Positions 26,532 through 35,114 of a stretch of 64,000 bases of DNA are shown piece by piece. Each line of letters opens with the position of its first letter. The stretch's first letter is position 1. The notes below the pieces were generated by a model, which worked only from the letters and a program-made list of their open reading frames with translations, did no database searches and was not told where the DNA came from. A program made the translations under genes and the position numbers. This stretch comes from Streptomyces fulvoviolaceus (lineage in GTDB: Bacteria; Actinomycetota; Actinomycetes; Streptomycetales; Streptomycetaceae), in the NCBI RefSeq assembly GCF_000718165.1, contig NZ_JOEY01000042.1:1-64000 (forward strand), written 5' to 3'.

Positions 26532-27332
26532 GTGAACGACGGCGACGGGACCCTCGCGGCACAAAATCCGGGGAGGAAATTCGGCCCGCTCGGCACGGCG
26601 TTGGTGATCATCCCGACCTACAACGAGGCGGAGAACATCAAGGCCATCGTCGGCCGCGTTCGCAAGGCCGTCCCCGAGGCGCACGTGCTCGTGGCCGACG
26701 ACAACAGCCCTGACGGCACCGGCAAGCTCGCCGACGAACTGGCCGTCGACGACGACCAGGTCCAGGTCCTGCACCGCAAGGGCAAGGAGGGCCTCGGCGC
26801 CGCCTACCTCGCGGGCTTCCGCTGGGGCATGGAGCACGGCTACGGCGTCCTGATCGAGATGGACGCCGACGGGTCCCACCAGCCCGAGGAACTGCCCCGC
26901 CTGCTGACCGCGCTCAAGGGCGCCGACCTGGTCCTCGGCTCCCGCTGGGTACCCGGCGGCCGGGTCGTGAACTGGCCCAAGTCCCGCGAGTTCATCTCCC
27001 GCGGCGGCAGCCTCTACTCCCGTATCGCCCTCGACCTCCCCCTCCGCGACATCACGGGCGGCTACCGCGCCTTCCGCACCGAGACCCTCCAAGGCCTCGG
27101 CCTCGACGAGGTCGCCTCCCAGGGCTACTGCTTCCAGGTCGACCTGGCCCGCCGCGCGGTCAAGGCCGGCTACCACGTCGTAGAGGTCCCCATCACCTTC
27201 GTCGAGCGCGAGCACGGCGACTCCAAGATGAGCCGCGACATCCTTGTGGAGGCCCTGTGGCGGGTCACCACGTGGGGCGTGGGGGAGCGGGTCGGCAAGA
27301 TCGTGGGCCGGGGCAGGCCTTCACAGCAGTAG
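26532..27332 (+). CDS. ppm1: Polyprenol monophosphomannose synthase
   Basis: A 266-residue GT2 enzyme moving mannose from GDP-mannose to polyprenyl phosphate at the inner face of the membrane; the product feeds protein O-mannosylation. It shows VIIPTYNEAENI, the VADDNSPDGTG loop, the metal-binding DADGSHQPEE, and VEVPITFVEREHGDSKM at the end. The protein ends there, so it is the short Ppm1 without a fused acyltransferase or membrane domain. GTG 26532 with AAGGGG upstream is chosen; the frame to 26436 has no start signal. The ppm1-fxsA-rbpA order is the one I recall for S. coelicolor (SCO1423-1421). Confidence 0.93.
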   Translation: MNDGDGTLAAQNPGRKFGPLGTALVIIPTYNEAENIKAIVGRVRKAVPEAHVLVADDNSPDGTGKLADELAVDDDQVQVLHRKGKEGLGAAYLAGFRWGMEHGYGVLIEMDADGSHQPEELPRLLTALKGADLVLGSRWVPGGRVVNWPKSREFISRGGSLYSRIALDLPLRDITGGYRAFRTETLQGLGLDEVASQGYCFQVDLARRAVKAGYHVVEVPITFVEREHGDSKMSRDILVEALWRVTTWGVGERVGKIVGRGRPSQQ

Positions 27333-27431
27333 TGACGGGGAGAGCCCTCACAGTCGTAGCACCACGACTTCACAGTCGCGGTTGATCATTCCCTTATCCC
27401 GTGCTGAGCCGGTCCCAGGCACACTGGAAGC

Positions 27432-27992
27432 ATGACGACTGGCGCTCCGACTCCCACGTATCCCGCCCGGCCCCGGCGTTCCCGGTTGCGCACCTTCCTG
27501 CCGCTGGGCATCGCCGCCTGGCTGGTGCTGGAGATCTGGCTGCTGACCGTGGTCGCGGGCGCGACCGGCGGTTTCACGGTGTTCCTGCTGCTGCTCGCCG
27601 GCTTCGTGCTCGGCTCGGTGGTCATCAAGCGGGCCGGCAGGCGCGCCTTCCAGAACCTCAACGAGGCGGTGCAGCGGGGCGGGGCCCCGTCGACCGCGAA
27701 CGGCAGCGGCAATGGGCTGATGATGCTGGGCGGCCTGCTCCTCATGATCCCCGGCCTGGTCTCCGACGCGGTGGGCCTGCTCCTGCTGCTCCCGCCGGTC
27801 CAGAAGGCCATCGGCCGCTTCGCGGAACGTACGGTCGAGCGCAAGCTGCGCGAGGCCGCCCCGGGCACCCTGGGCGATGCCTTCCAGCAGGCCCGTATGC
27901 ACCGTCCCGACGGCAAGGTGGTCCCGGGCGAGGTCGTCCGGGACGAGCCCGGAGACGGCCCGCAGGAGCCGAGGCCGCCGCTGACGCGCTGA
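27432..27992 (+). CDS. fxsA: FxsA-family membrane protein
   Basis: A 186-residue membrane protein with the FxsA domain: four hydrophobic segments (about residues 20-45, 45-65, 95-115 and 115-125) separated by the conserved KRAGRRAFQNLNEAVQRGG loop and GLMMLGGLLLMIPGLVSDAVGLLLLLPP. The E. coli homologue relieves exclusion of phage T7 by the F plasmid; its role in actinomycetes is unknown. The C-terminal cytosolic tail is polar. It converges on rbpA across a 45-bp palindrome. Confidence 0.9.
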   Translation: MTTGAPTPTYPARPRRSRLRTFLPLGIAAWLVLEIWLLTVVAGATGGFTVFLLLLAGFVLGSVVIKRAGRRAFQNLNEAVQRGGAPSTANGSGNGLMMLGGLLLMIPGLVSDAVGLLLLLPPVQKAIGRFAERTVERKLREAAPGTLGDAFQQARMHRPDGKVVPGEVVRDEPGDGPQEPRPPLTR

Positions 27993-28017
27993 GCCTGGCG
28001 GTCGCCCCAAGCACAAA

Positions 28018-28062
28018 ACCGCGGGCGCCGTACGTGAGTGACTCACGTACGGCGCCCGCGGT
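28018..28062. terminator. 45-bp perfect palindrome, bidirectional terminator
   Basis: Two 22-bp arms (28018-28039 and 28041-28062) are exact reverse complements with a single central base. It lies between the convergent fxsA and rbpA stops and would end transcription in both directions. It is longer and more perfect than other terminators in the window. Confidence 0.85.
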
Positions 28063-28102
28063 ACTTGCGTGCGGTGTTTGTTCCGCTCCGGCCTGGCCGG
28101 GA

Positions 28103-28477
28103 CTAGGCCGACTTCCGGCTGTCCCGGGGATGAACAGCGATGTTCATCGCACCGGAGCGCAGTACGGCCAGACGCTCCTCGAGGACCTCTTCGAGTTCCT
28201 CTCGGGTGCGTCGTTCCATCAGCATGTCCCAATGCGTACGCGCGGGCTTGGCCTTCTTCTCTTCAGGGCCGTCGCCGTCCACGAGGAGTGCCTGGGCCCC
28301 GCAGACCTTGCACTCCCACTCCGGCGGGATCTCCGCCTCGACCGAGAAGGGCATCTCAAAGCGATGTCCCTTCTCGCATGCGTACTCCACGGCCTGGCGC
28401 GGGGCCAGGTCGATGCCGCGGTCCGTCTCGTAGCTGGTCACCACGAGGCGCGTGCCGCGAAGAGCTCGCTCACTCAT
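28103..28477 (-). CDS. rbpA: RNA polymerase-binding protein RbpA
   Basis: A 124-residue actinobacterial transcription factor that binds RNA polymerase with the principal sigma factor, stabilises open complexes and affects rifampicin sensitivity. It has the core fold with zinc ligands in EYACEKGH and ECKVCGAQ, the basic linker (KPARTHWDML) and the C-terminal sigma-interaction domain (ERRTREELEEVLEERLAVLR). The ATG at 28477 follows GGGAGG. A sigma-R promoter lies 60-90 bp upstream, as is known for rbpA in S. coelicolor, tying it to thiol-oxidative stress. Confidence 0.97.
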   Translation of the reverse strand: MSERALRGTRLVVTSYETDRGIDLAPRQAVEYACEKGHRFEMPFSVEAEIPPEWECKVCGAQALLVDGDGPEEKKAKPARTHWDMLMERRTREELEEVLEERLAVLRSGAMNIAVHPRDSRKSA

Positions 28478-28538
28478 GAATCGTGCCTCCCGGGCTTGTC
28501 GCCCACAGGACAGGTGTCGCTGTCGTCGTCATCCGGTC

Positions 28539-28565
28539 AACGTCCGGTCGGCGGTAAAGATTCCC
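28539..28565 (-). promoter_or_regulatory. Sigma-R promoter of rbpA
   Basis: On the minus strand GGGAAT (28560-28565) and GTT (28539-28541) with exactly 18 nt between, a full match to the sigma-R consensus GGAAT-N18-GTT. Expected to respond to disulfide stress through the RsrA/sigma-R switch. Confidence 0.85.
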
Positions 28566-28641
28566 GTTCCGGGTCCCGTTCCGGGTCATGCGTCGCCCGT
28601 CGTAGCCGCCCCTTGTTGTACCCACCGGCGCCCGGTTTGTC

Positions 28642-28659
28642 ACATCTGCTAGCAGATGT
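28642..28659. promoter_or_regulatory. 18-bp perfect palindrome upstream of rbpA
   Basis: ACATCTGCTAGCAGATGT is exactly self-complementary and lies about 77 bp upstream of the sigma-R -35 and 87 bp past the MFS stop. It looks like an operator for a dimeric regulator, though a weak terminator for the upstream MFS gene is possible. No regulator gene is adjacent. Confidence 0.5.
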
Positions 28660-28745
28660 CACCCAGCGTTTCGGCATCTTTGACGCGCAGTAACGGTACG
28701 CCTGGCAGGCCAAACGCGTACACTACAGCGCTTTCGTGCTGAACG

Positions 28746-30101
28746 CTAAATCCTCTGCGGAACCGGATTGCCCGCGTCGCTGATCGCCTGCCGCACCGGA
28801 ACCCGTGCGAGCAGCACGAATCCGATGACGAAGAAGGCCACCAGCGAGATGATCGCGTCGCGATAACTTCCGGTTAGCTGGTAGGTGATCCCGAACAGCA
28901 GCGGTCCCAGCCAGCTCATGCCCCGGTCGCTCATCTCGTATGCCGAGAAGTATTCGGCCTCCTTGCCGGGCGGCACGAGATGCGAGAACAGGGAGCGGGA
29001 TAGGGCCTGGCTGCCGCCGAGGACGAGCCCGATGCCGGAGGCCAGCACGAAGAACCACACGGGCGCGCCGGCGGGCAGGAAGTACCCGGCCCCCAGCGTC
29101 ACCGTCCACGCGACCAGCGAGCCGAGGATCGTGCGCTTGGCGCCGTACGTGCGGGCCAGCCGGCCCAGCGCCAGTGCCCCCACCACCGCCAGCACCTGGA
29201 CGAGCAGCACCGCCGCGATGAGTGTCGACTGGCCGAGTCCCAGCTCCTCGGAGCCGTAGAGCGAGGCCTGGGAGATCACGGTCTGGATGCCGTCGTTGTA
29301 GATGAGGTACGCCAGCAGGAAGGCGAGCGTCAGGGGGTGGCGGCGCATGTCGCGGACGGTCGCGGCCAGCTGTCGGAAGCCGGGAGCCGTCGGCTTCCCC
29401 GTGGCCTTCGCCTCGGCGCGGCGGTCGCGCAGCCGTCGTAGCGGAATCAGGGCGAAGGCGCCCCACCACAGCCCGGCGGAGGCCAGGCAGATGCGGACCG
29501 CCGCGCTCTCCGAGAGTCCGAAGGAGTCGTGGCCGCTGTAGAGGACGAGATTCGCGACCAGCACCAGCGCGCCCGCCGCGTATCCGAAGGCCCAGCCCCG
29601 CGAGGAGACCGCGTCACGCTCCTCGGGCGAGGAGATCTGCGGGAGGTAGGAGTTGTAGAGCATCATCGCCACGGACTGGGCGGCGTTCGCGACGATCAGC
29701 AGGAAGCCGCCCAGCAGATAGCGGTCGCCGTCGAGGAAGAACATGCCCGTCGTCGCCGCGGCCCCGGTGTAGGCGGCCGCCGCCAGGAGTGGCTTCTTGC
29801 GGCCGGTGCGGTCGGCGGCGGCGCCCACCAGGGGCATCACCAGCACGGCCACGATCACCGACAGGGACACCGAGTACGCGAAGAACGATCCGGCGCGCAC
29901 CGGGATGCCCAGGGGATGCACGAAGCCGTCCGCGTCCGCCGCCGACTCGGCGACCGACGTCAGATAGGGGCCCAGGAACACGGTGAGCACGCTCGTCGAG
30001 TAGACGGAGCAGGCCCAGTCGTAGAAGTACCAGCCGCGCTGTTCGCGCCGGCGCTCGGCGGCCTCGTCCGCCGAACCCGTCCGCACGGTGTCGGTGCCCA
30101 C
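28746..30101 (-). CDS. MFS transporter, UMF1/Atg22-like
   Basis: A 451-residue major facilitator with 12 predicted segments. It has the Atg22/UMF1 hallmarks: an N-terminal WYFYDWACSVYSTSVLTVFLG segment, GAAADRTGRKKP after segment 2, and MLYNSYLPQI. In yeast the family exports amino acids from the vacuole; the bacterial substrates are unknown. GTG 30101 with GAGGG 5 nt upstream is the start, and the longer frame to 30962 is antisense-frame noise over the next gene. It lies downstream of and parallel to the glycerophosphodiesterase gene. Confidence 0.88.
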   Translation of the reverse strand: MGTDTVRTGSADEAAERRREQRGWYFYDWACSVYSTSVLTVFLGPYLTSVAESAADADGFVHPLGIPVRAGSFFAYSVSLSVIVAVLVMPLVGAAADRTGRKKPLLAAAAYTGAAATTGMFFLDGDRYLLGGFLLIVANAAQSVAMMLYNSYLPQISSPEERDAVSSRGWAFGYAAGALVLVANLVLYSGHDSFGLSESAAVRICLASAGLWWGAFALIPLRRLRDRRAEAKATGKPTAPGFRQLAATVRDMRRHPLTLAFLLAYLIYNDGIQTVISQASLYGSEELGLGQSTLIAAVLLVQVLAVVGALALGRLARTYGAKRTILGSLVAWTVTLGAGYFLPAGAPVWFFVLASGIGLVLGGSQALSRSLFSHLVPPGKEAEYFSAYEMSDRGMSWLGPLLFGITYQLTGSYRDAIISLVAFFVIGFVLLARVPVRQAISDAGNPVPQRI

Positions 30102-30157
30102 CCGTGCCCTCGCTTCCCCCGTGAAGGTGCCGTGCGCGGGTTGGCGGGTCGGCCGGG

Positions 30158-30925
30158 TCAGACCCAGACGCCGCGGTCCTCCATGACCTTGCGCAGTGTG
30201 TCGATGTGATCGGTCATGATGCCATCGACTCCCAGGTCCAGGAGCCGGTGCATGCGATCGGGTTCGTTGATGGTCCACACGTGTACCTGCAGCCCGCGCG
30301 CGTGGGCGGTGCGCAGGAAGCGGCGGTCCACCACCTGGATGCCCGACTGGGCCTCGGGCACCTGGGCGGCGACGGCGGAGCGGCGGAGCGCGGCCGGGAC
30401 GCCCCACGAGCGCAGCCGCAGGTTGAGCACGCCCCGGGTGCCGTACGACGTCGCCAGGCGCGGCCCGGCCAGCCGCTGGGCGCGCACGACCCGCGCCTCG
30501 GAGAAGGAGCCGATGCAGATCCGGTCCCAGGTGCCCGTGCGCTCGATCAGCTCCAGGAGCGGGTGGAGCGCCGGCTCCGCCTTGAGGTCGACGTTCCAGC
30601 GTGCCTCGGGGAAGGTCTCCAGGAGTTCCTCGAAGAGCGGCACCGGCTCCTTGCCCGCCACGCGCGCGTGCCGTACGTCCGCCCAGGGCAGGTCCGCGAT
30701 CCGGCCCGCGCCGTCGGTCACCCGGTCCAGGGTCGCGTCGTGGAAGGCGACCAGCTTGCCGTCCGCCGTGGCGTGGACGTCGGTCTCGAGGTACCGGTAG
30801 CCGGCCTCGATCGCCCGCCGGAACTGCAGCGCGGTGTTCTCCAGGCCGGCGGCCGCTCCGCCCCGGTGGGCGAAGGGGATCGGGCCGGGATGGTCGAGGT
30901 AGGGGTGGCGTATCCGCGAGGTCAC
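30158..30925 (-). CDS. Glycerophosphodiester phosphodiesterase
   Basis: A 255-residue cytosolic GDPD hydrolysing glycerophosphodiesters to glycerol-3-phosphate and alcohols. It has the family motifs FAHRGGAAAGLENT (catalytic HR...E), ETDVHATADGKLVAFHD (metal ligands and catalytic His) and the C-terminal VHVWTINEPDRMHRLLDLGVDGIMTD. No signal peptide. The GTG start at 30925 overlaps the stop of the YczE-like gene (GTGA), so the two are translationally coupled. Confidence 0.93.
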   Translation of the reverse strand: MTSRIRHPYLDHPGPIPFAHRGGAAAGLENTALQFRRAIEAGYRYLETDVHATADGKLVAFHDATLDRVTDGAGRIADLPWADVRHARVAGKEPVPLFEELLETFPEARWNVDLKAEPALHPLLELIERTGTWDRICIGSFSEARVVRAQRLAGPRLATSYGTRGVLNLRLRSWGVPAALRRSAVAAQVPEAQSGIQVVDRRFLRTAHARGLQVHVWTINEPDRMHRLLDLGVDGIMTDHIDTLRKVMEDRGVWV

Positions 30926-31575
30926 GGTCGCAGTATCGCCCGCTGCGGTTGCCCCTTGGCAACGACCGTGCTGCCGTCGGATGCCGACGGAACGGCGAAA
31001 ACCCGCAGGAACAGTTGCGCGAGTGGGCCGATGGACACGGCGTACAGAACGGTGCCGATGCCGATCGTGCCGCCCAGGACGAAGCCGGTCGCGACGACGG
31101 CCACCTCGACGGCCGTGCGCATCAGGCGGATCGAGCGGCCCGTGCGCTGGTGGAGCCCGGTCATCAGCCCGTCCCGGGGGCCCGGTCCGAAACGGGCGGC
31201 TATGTAGAGGCCGGTGGCGACTCCGTTGAGCACGATGCCGGCCACGAGAAGAGGAATCTGTACGGCCAGGGTGTGTGCCTCCGGGAGCGCGGCGAGGGTG
31301 CCGTCCATGGCGATGCCGACCACGAAGACGTTGGAGACCGTGCCGAGGCCCGGCCGCTGACGCAGGGGGATCCACAGGAGCAGCACCGCTGCGCCGACGA
31401 AGATCGACACGACGCCGATCGTCAGGCCGGTGAGCTCGGCGAGGCCCTGGTGCAGCACGTTCCAGGGCTCGAGGCCCAGGCCCGCCTGGACGAGAAGCGC
31501 CGAACTCGCCCCGTACAGCGCGAGACCGATGTACAGCTGGATCAACCGTCGCCCGAGACGGTTCTTCGTGGACAA
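30922..31575 (-). CDS. YczE/YitT-like membrane protein
   Basis: A 217-residue integral membrane protein with about six hydrophobic segments and the YczE pattern (LGLEPWNVLHQGLAELTGL, GPGPRDGLMTGLH). Function unknown; in Bacillus-type organisms yczE-like genes lie beside and are controlled by MocR-type regulators, as here. TTG 31575 with GGGGGG upstream gives the homologous N-terminus; an alternative ATG lies at 31611. It is divergent from the MocR gene and coupled to the GDPD gene. Confidence 0.85.
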   Translation of the reverse strand: MSTKNRLGRRLIQLYIGLALYGASSALLVQAGLGLEPWNVLHQGLAELTGLTIGVVSIFVGAAVLLLWIPLRQRPGLGTVSNVFVVGIAMDGTLAALPEAHTLAVQIPLLVAGIVLNGVATGLYIAARFGPGPRDGLMTGLHQRTGRSIRLMRTAVEVAVVATGFVLGGTIGIGTVLYAVSIGPLAQLFLRVFAVPSASDGSTVVAKGQPQRAILRP

Positions 31576-31675
31576 GAAGTGCCCCCCTGTGGTGGTAGTG
31601 GCCTGATGCATGACACCCTGTGGCTTGGGTGGAAGCATCATCCATGGCCAATTCGGGGAAGGTGGACTGATTTAC

Positions 31676-33175
31676 ATGGCGCAGTGGACCTCGGCGATGG
31701 GGGCCGCGCAGCTCGCCCGGCTGCTCAACTCCCAGCAGGACCGCCCGGCGGGCCCCGGCACGCGCCGTCCGCCCGCCTATCGCGCGCTCGCCGACGGCAT
31801 CCGGTTGCTGGTGCTGGAGGGCCGGGTGCCGGTCGCCGCCAGGCTGCCCGCCGAGCGGGAGCTCGCCCTGTCCCTGTCCGTCAGTCGTACGACGGTCGCG
31901 GCGGCCTACGAGGCCCTGCGCACCGAGGGATTCCTGGAGTCGCGGCGCGGCGCCGGCAGTTGGACCGCCGTGCCGGCCGGCAACCCGCTGCCCGCGCGCG
32001 GGCTGGAGCCGCTGCCGCCCGAGGCCCTCGGCTCGATCATCGACCTGGGGTGCGCGGCGCTGCCCGCCCCCGAGCCCTGGCTGACCCGTGCCGTGCAGGG
32101 CGCCCTGGAGGAACTGCCGCCGTACGCCCATACGCACGGCGACTATCCGGCCGGGCTGCCCGCGCTGCGGTCGATGATCGCCGAGCGGTACAGCGCCCAC
32201 GGGATCCCGACCATGCCCGAGCAGATCATGGTGACGACGGGTGCGATGGGCGCGATCGACGCGATCTGTCACCTGTTCGCCGGTCGTGGCGAGCGCATCG
32301 CCGTCGAGTCGCCCTCCTACGCCAACATCCTCCAGCTGATGCGGGCGGCGGGCGCCCGGCTCGTGCCCGTGGCGATGGCCGAGGGGCTGACCGGCTGGGA
32401 CATGGACCGCTGGCGGCAGGTGCTGCGGGACGCCGCGCCGAGGATCGCCTACGTCGTCGCCGACTTCCACAACCCGACCGGCGCGCTCGCCGGCGAGGAC
32501 CAGCGGCGGCAGCTGGTGGAGGCGGCCCGCTCGGCGGGGACCGTGCTCGTGGCCGACGAGACGATGAGCGAGCTGTGGCTGGACCCGGAGGTCGAGATGC
32601 CGCGGCCTGTGTGTTCCTTCGATCCGGCGGGGTCGACCGTGGTCACCGTCGGGTCGGCCAGCAAGGCCTTCTGGGCGGGGATGCGCATCGGGTGGGTCCG
32701 GGCGGCACCGGACGTGATCCGCAGCCTGGTTTCCGCGCGGGCGTACGCCGATCTGGGCACGCCCGTGGTGGAGCAACTGGCCGTGAACTGGCTGTTCAGC
32801 ACCGGGGGGTGGGCGCAGGCCGTGGAACTGCGGCGCGATCAGGCCCGGGAGAACCGGGACGCCCTGGTGGCGGCGGTGCGCAGGGAGTTGCCGACGTGGG
32901 AGTTCGAAGTGCCCAAGGGCGGGCTGACCCTGTGGGTGCGGGCCGGGGGGCTCTCGGGGTCGCGGCTTGCCGAGGCGGGGGAGCGGGTGGGCCTGCGGGT
33001 GCCGTCCGGGCCCCGCTTCGGGGTCGACGGGGCCTTCGAGGGGTATGTGCGGTTGCCGTTCACCGTGGGGGGCGCCGTGGCGGACGAGGCCGCGGCACGG
33101 TTGGCCGCGGCGGCGCGGATCGTGGAGAGCGGGGGGTCCGGGGGTGGAGAGGCGCCTCGGACGTTCGTGGCATGA
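31676..33175 (+). CDS. MocR/YczR-type PLP-dependent regulator
   Basis: A 499-residue fusion of a GntR-type winged helix (about 40-105; LRLPAERELALSLSVSRTTVAAAYEAL within it) and a type-I aminotransferase domain (about 130-485). The PLP lysine lies in VGSASKAFWAGMRIGW, with the GAMGAIDAICH phosphate-binding loop and DFHNPTGAL before it. MocR proteins use PLP chemistry to sense a ligand rather than to catalyse. The divergent yczE-like gene is its probable target. ATG 31676 is chosen although GAAGG is rather far upstream. The 3' end is followed by a copy of the dispersed repeat. Confidence 0.9.
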   Translation: MAQWTSAMGAAQLARLLNSQQDRPAGPGTRRPPAYRALADGIRLLVLEGRVPVAARLPAERELALSLSVSRTTVAAAYEALRTEGFLESRRGAGSWTAVPAGNPLPARGLEPLPPEALGSIIDLGCAALPAPEPWLTRAVQGALEELPPYAHTHGDYPAGLPALRSMIAERYSAHGIPTMPEQIMVTTGAMGAIDAICHLFAGRGERIAVESPSYANILQLMRAAGARLVPVAMAEGLTGWDMDRWRQVLRDAAPRIAYVVADFHNPTGALAGEDQRRQLVEAARSAGTVLVADETMSELWLDPEVEMPRPVCSFDPAGSTVVTVGSASKAFWAGMRIGWVRAAPDVIRSLVSARAYADLGTPVVEQLAVNWLFSTGGWAQAVELRRDQARENRDALVAAVRRELPTWEFEVPKGGLTLWVRAGGLSGSRLAEAGERVGLRVPSGPRFGVDGAFEGYVRLPFTVGGAVADEAAARLAAAARIVESGGSGGGEAPRTFVA

Positions 33176-33260
33176 ACGGTGGTGGGGTTGGGCGGGGGCG
33201 GGTGTCGCTCGACTGCAACCAGGGGGGCGCCATACGGCTGAGGGCAGCTGTGCCTGCCTA

Positions 33261-33304
33261 AGGGGCGCGGGGAACTGCGCGACCAGCCCCCACCGGCCCG
33301 CATC
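33261..33304 (-). repeat. Dispersed intergenic repeat, short form, copy B
   Basis: GGGGCGCGGGGAACTGCGCG followed by ACCAGCCCCCACCGGCCCGCA, between the convergent MocR and ATPase-like genes. The reverse complement matches copies C and E almost exactly over about 30 bp. Confidence 0.7.
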
Positions 33305-33310
33305 CGGACG

Positions 33311-34879
33311 TCATGGCGCTTCGGCAGCCACCGTTTCCGCTTCCAGGGGGACCGTCTCCGCGTCCGCCGGGGTGGTCCGCGCCGGTAGCAGCGCCAGTAC
33401 GGCCTGTCGGTCCGCGTCGCTCGTCGCCTCGTCGTAGGGGTCCGGCGTCGCCGGCACCTGAAGGCGATGGACCGGCCCCGTGCCCAGACGGGCGTACCCA
33501 CGGCCGGGCGGAACCTGCGCGACCGGAGTCGTGTGCGGGGGCGTGCCCAGAACGGCTTCCAACTGGTCCGGCGTCGCCGGGCCGAGGACGACACGCGCGC
33601 GCGTGTGCTGTCGTACGGGCTCGCTCAGAGCCTCCGCGCTGTCGAACTGGTCGGCCACGACCACCGTGACGTTCGCCGCGCGGCCGTGCCGCAGGGGCAC
33701 CTGAAGCAGGGACTGCGGGTCCTTGCGGTCGTCGGCGGCGGCGAGGTGGGCGAAGGCGCTCGGGCGGTCGAGCAGGATCCACAGCGGGCGCTTGGTGTCC
33801 TCCGGCGACGGGAGGCCCGCCTGACGGGCGCGGTTCGTGGAGATCAGGCGCCGCTCCGTCTCGGTGGCCGCCCATTCCAGGCTCGCCAGCGCGCCGGTCA
33901 GTCCGCACTCGACGGCCAGGACGCCGTCCCGGCCGGTCAGGCAGGCGTACTCGCCGGTGCCGCCGCCCTCGACGATCACCACGTCGCCGTACTGGAGTGC
34001 CTGCAGTGCGATCGAGCGCAGCAGGGTCGAGGTGCCGCTGCCCGGCTGGCCCAGGACCAGGAGGTGGGGCTCGGTGGAACGGATGCCGGTGCGCCAGACG
34101 ACCGGCGGGACGTCGCGCTGCTCCTCCCCGTGGGTGAGGGGGAGCGTGCGCTGGACCTGGGTGGGGTCGGTGAAGCCGAGGACCGTCTCGCCGGGTGCGG
34201 TGACGAAGCGCTGGGCGGCGATGTCGGTGGGCAGCGGGGCGAGGACGACGACCGTGAGCTGGTTGCCCTCCTCGTCCCAGGTGAAGTGGTACTCGCGGCC
34301 GCGGCCCGACTTGGCGTGCAGCAGCTGCTCGATCCGGGCGCGGCAGTCGGCCTCGCCGTCGGTGAAGTACGCCGGATAGCGGATCACCAGGTGCGTGATG
34401 CGGCCGGTGCCGTCGAAGTCGTACGCGGGGAAGGCGTCCCCCCACTCGCCCCCGTGGGCGTACAGCGGGGCCGGGTCCTCGGCGGTCGAGAAGTACGGGA
34501 CCAGCGCTTCGTACAGCGACTGGAGGCGCTGTGTCTGCGACTCGTCGGGTCCCTCGGGCGCCGACGGTGTGCGGTCCCGGCCCTGCCATGCTGCCGCCGC
34601 CATCAGGCTGATGACGGCGAGCAGCGGGCCGTACGGAACGAGCGCCACGACCAGGACCACCGAGGCCACCAGGAAAAGCAGCGGCCCGCGCTTGTCCTTG
34701 GGCGTGTCAGCCCACTTGCGCCGCCCGGCCGATGCCAGCCGGCGCAGACCTCGGGTGATCGTGATCAGCGGGTGGAGGACGTCGGTGGCGCTGTCGGCCG
34801 CCGTCCGGGCCAGCTCCCGGCTCCTGGCGATCTGTGCGCTGCCGTTGCTCAGAATGCGGGGGAGGGGGCGCCGGGCCAC
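33311..34879 (-). CDS. Membrane-anchored FtsK/TraB-like protein with degenerate P-loop
   Basis: A 522-residue protein with two hydrophobic segments near 78-115 (LLFLVASVVLVVALVPYGPLLAVI within), a beta-rich middle domain, and a RecA-like domain from about 265. The P-loop position reads GQPGSGTSTLL (277-287): the invariant Walker A lysine is threonine (T283). The Walker B-like strand is PLWILLDRPS. The fold recalls FtsK/TraB DNA pumps and ATP-binding proteins near spd genes, but ATP hydrolysis is doubtful. The start is GTG 34879 with AGGAGA upstream. A 64-residue membrane protein gene lies 40 bp upstream in the same direction, suggesting a membrane complex. Confidence 0.75.
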   Translation of the reverse strand: MARRPLPRILSNGSAQIARSRELARTAADSATDVLHPLITITRGLRRLASAGRRKWADTPKDKRGPLLFLVASVVLVVALVPYGPLLAVISLMAAAAWQGRDRTPSAPEGPDESQTQRLQSLYEALVPYFSTAEDPAPLYAHGGEWGDAFPAYDFDGTGRITHLVIRYPAYFTDGEADCRARIEQLLHAKSGRGREYHFTWDEEGNQLTVVVLAPLPTDIAAQRFVTAPGETVLGFTDPTQVQRTLPLTHGEEQRDVPPVVWRTGIRSTEPHLLVLGQPGSGTSTLLRSIALQALQYGDVVIVEGGGTGEYACLTGRDGVLAVECGLTGALASLEWAATETERRLISTNRARQAGLPSPEDTKRPLWILLDRPSAFAHLAAADDRKDPQSLLQVPLRHGRAANVTVVVADQFDSAEALSEPVRQHTRARVVLGPATPDQLEAVLGTPPHTTPVAQVPPGRGYARLGTGPVHRLQVPATPDPYDEATSDADRQAVLALLPARTTPADAETVPLEAETVAAEAP

Positions 34880-34919
34880 TGCTGTCTCCTGAAGGTGCGT
34901 ACGGACGGGAGGAACGGCG

Positions 34920-35114
34920 TCAGAACGTGATGCCGCCGAGGAGGCTCGCCAGGCTCTCGCCGCCGGCCTTGATGCTCGGGGCGATGGCCGTGCTCGCGAG
35001 GTAGAAGCCGAACAGGGCCGAGACCAGGGCGTGGGACGCCTTGAGTCCGTCCTTGCGGAAGAAGAGGAAGACGATGATGCCGAGCAGCACCACACCTGAG
35101 ATGGACAGGATCAT
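34920..35114 (-). CDS. Small two-segment membrane protein
   Basis: A 64-residue protein with hydrophobic segments at residues 2-19 and about 29-47 joined by a short basic loop (FRKDGLKAS), ending in a glycine/serine-rich tail. It resembles the small Spd-like membrane proteins found with TraB/FtsK-type ATPases in actinomycete plasmids and their chromosomal relatives. AGGAGA precedes the ATG. It is probably co-transcribed with the ATPase-like gene that follows. Function unknown. Confidence 0.75.
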   Translation of the reverse strand: MILSISGVVLLGIIVFLFFRKDGLKASHALVSALFGFYLASTAIAPSIKAGGESLASLLGGITF

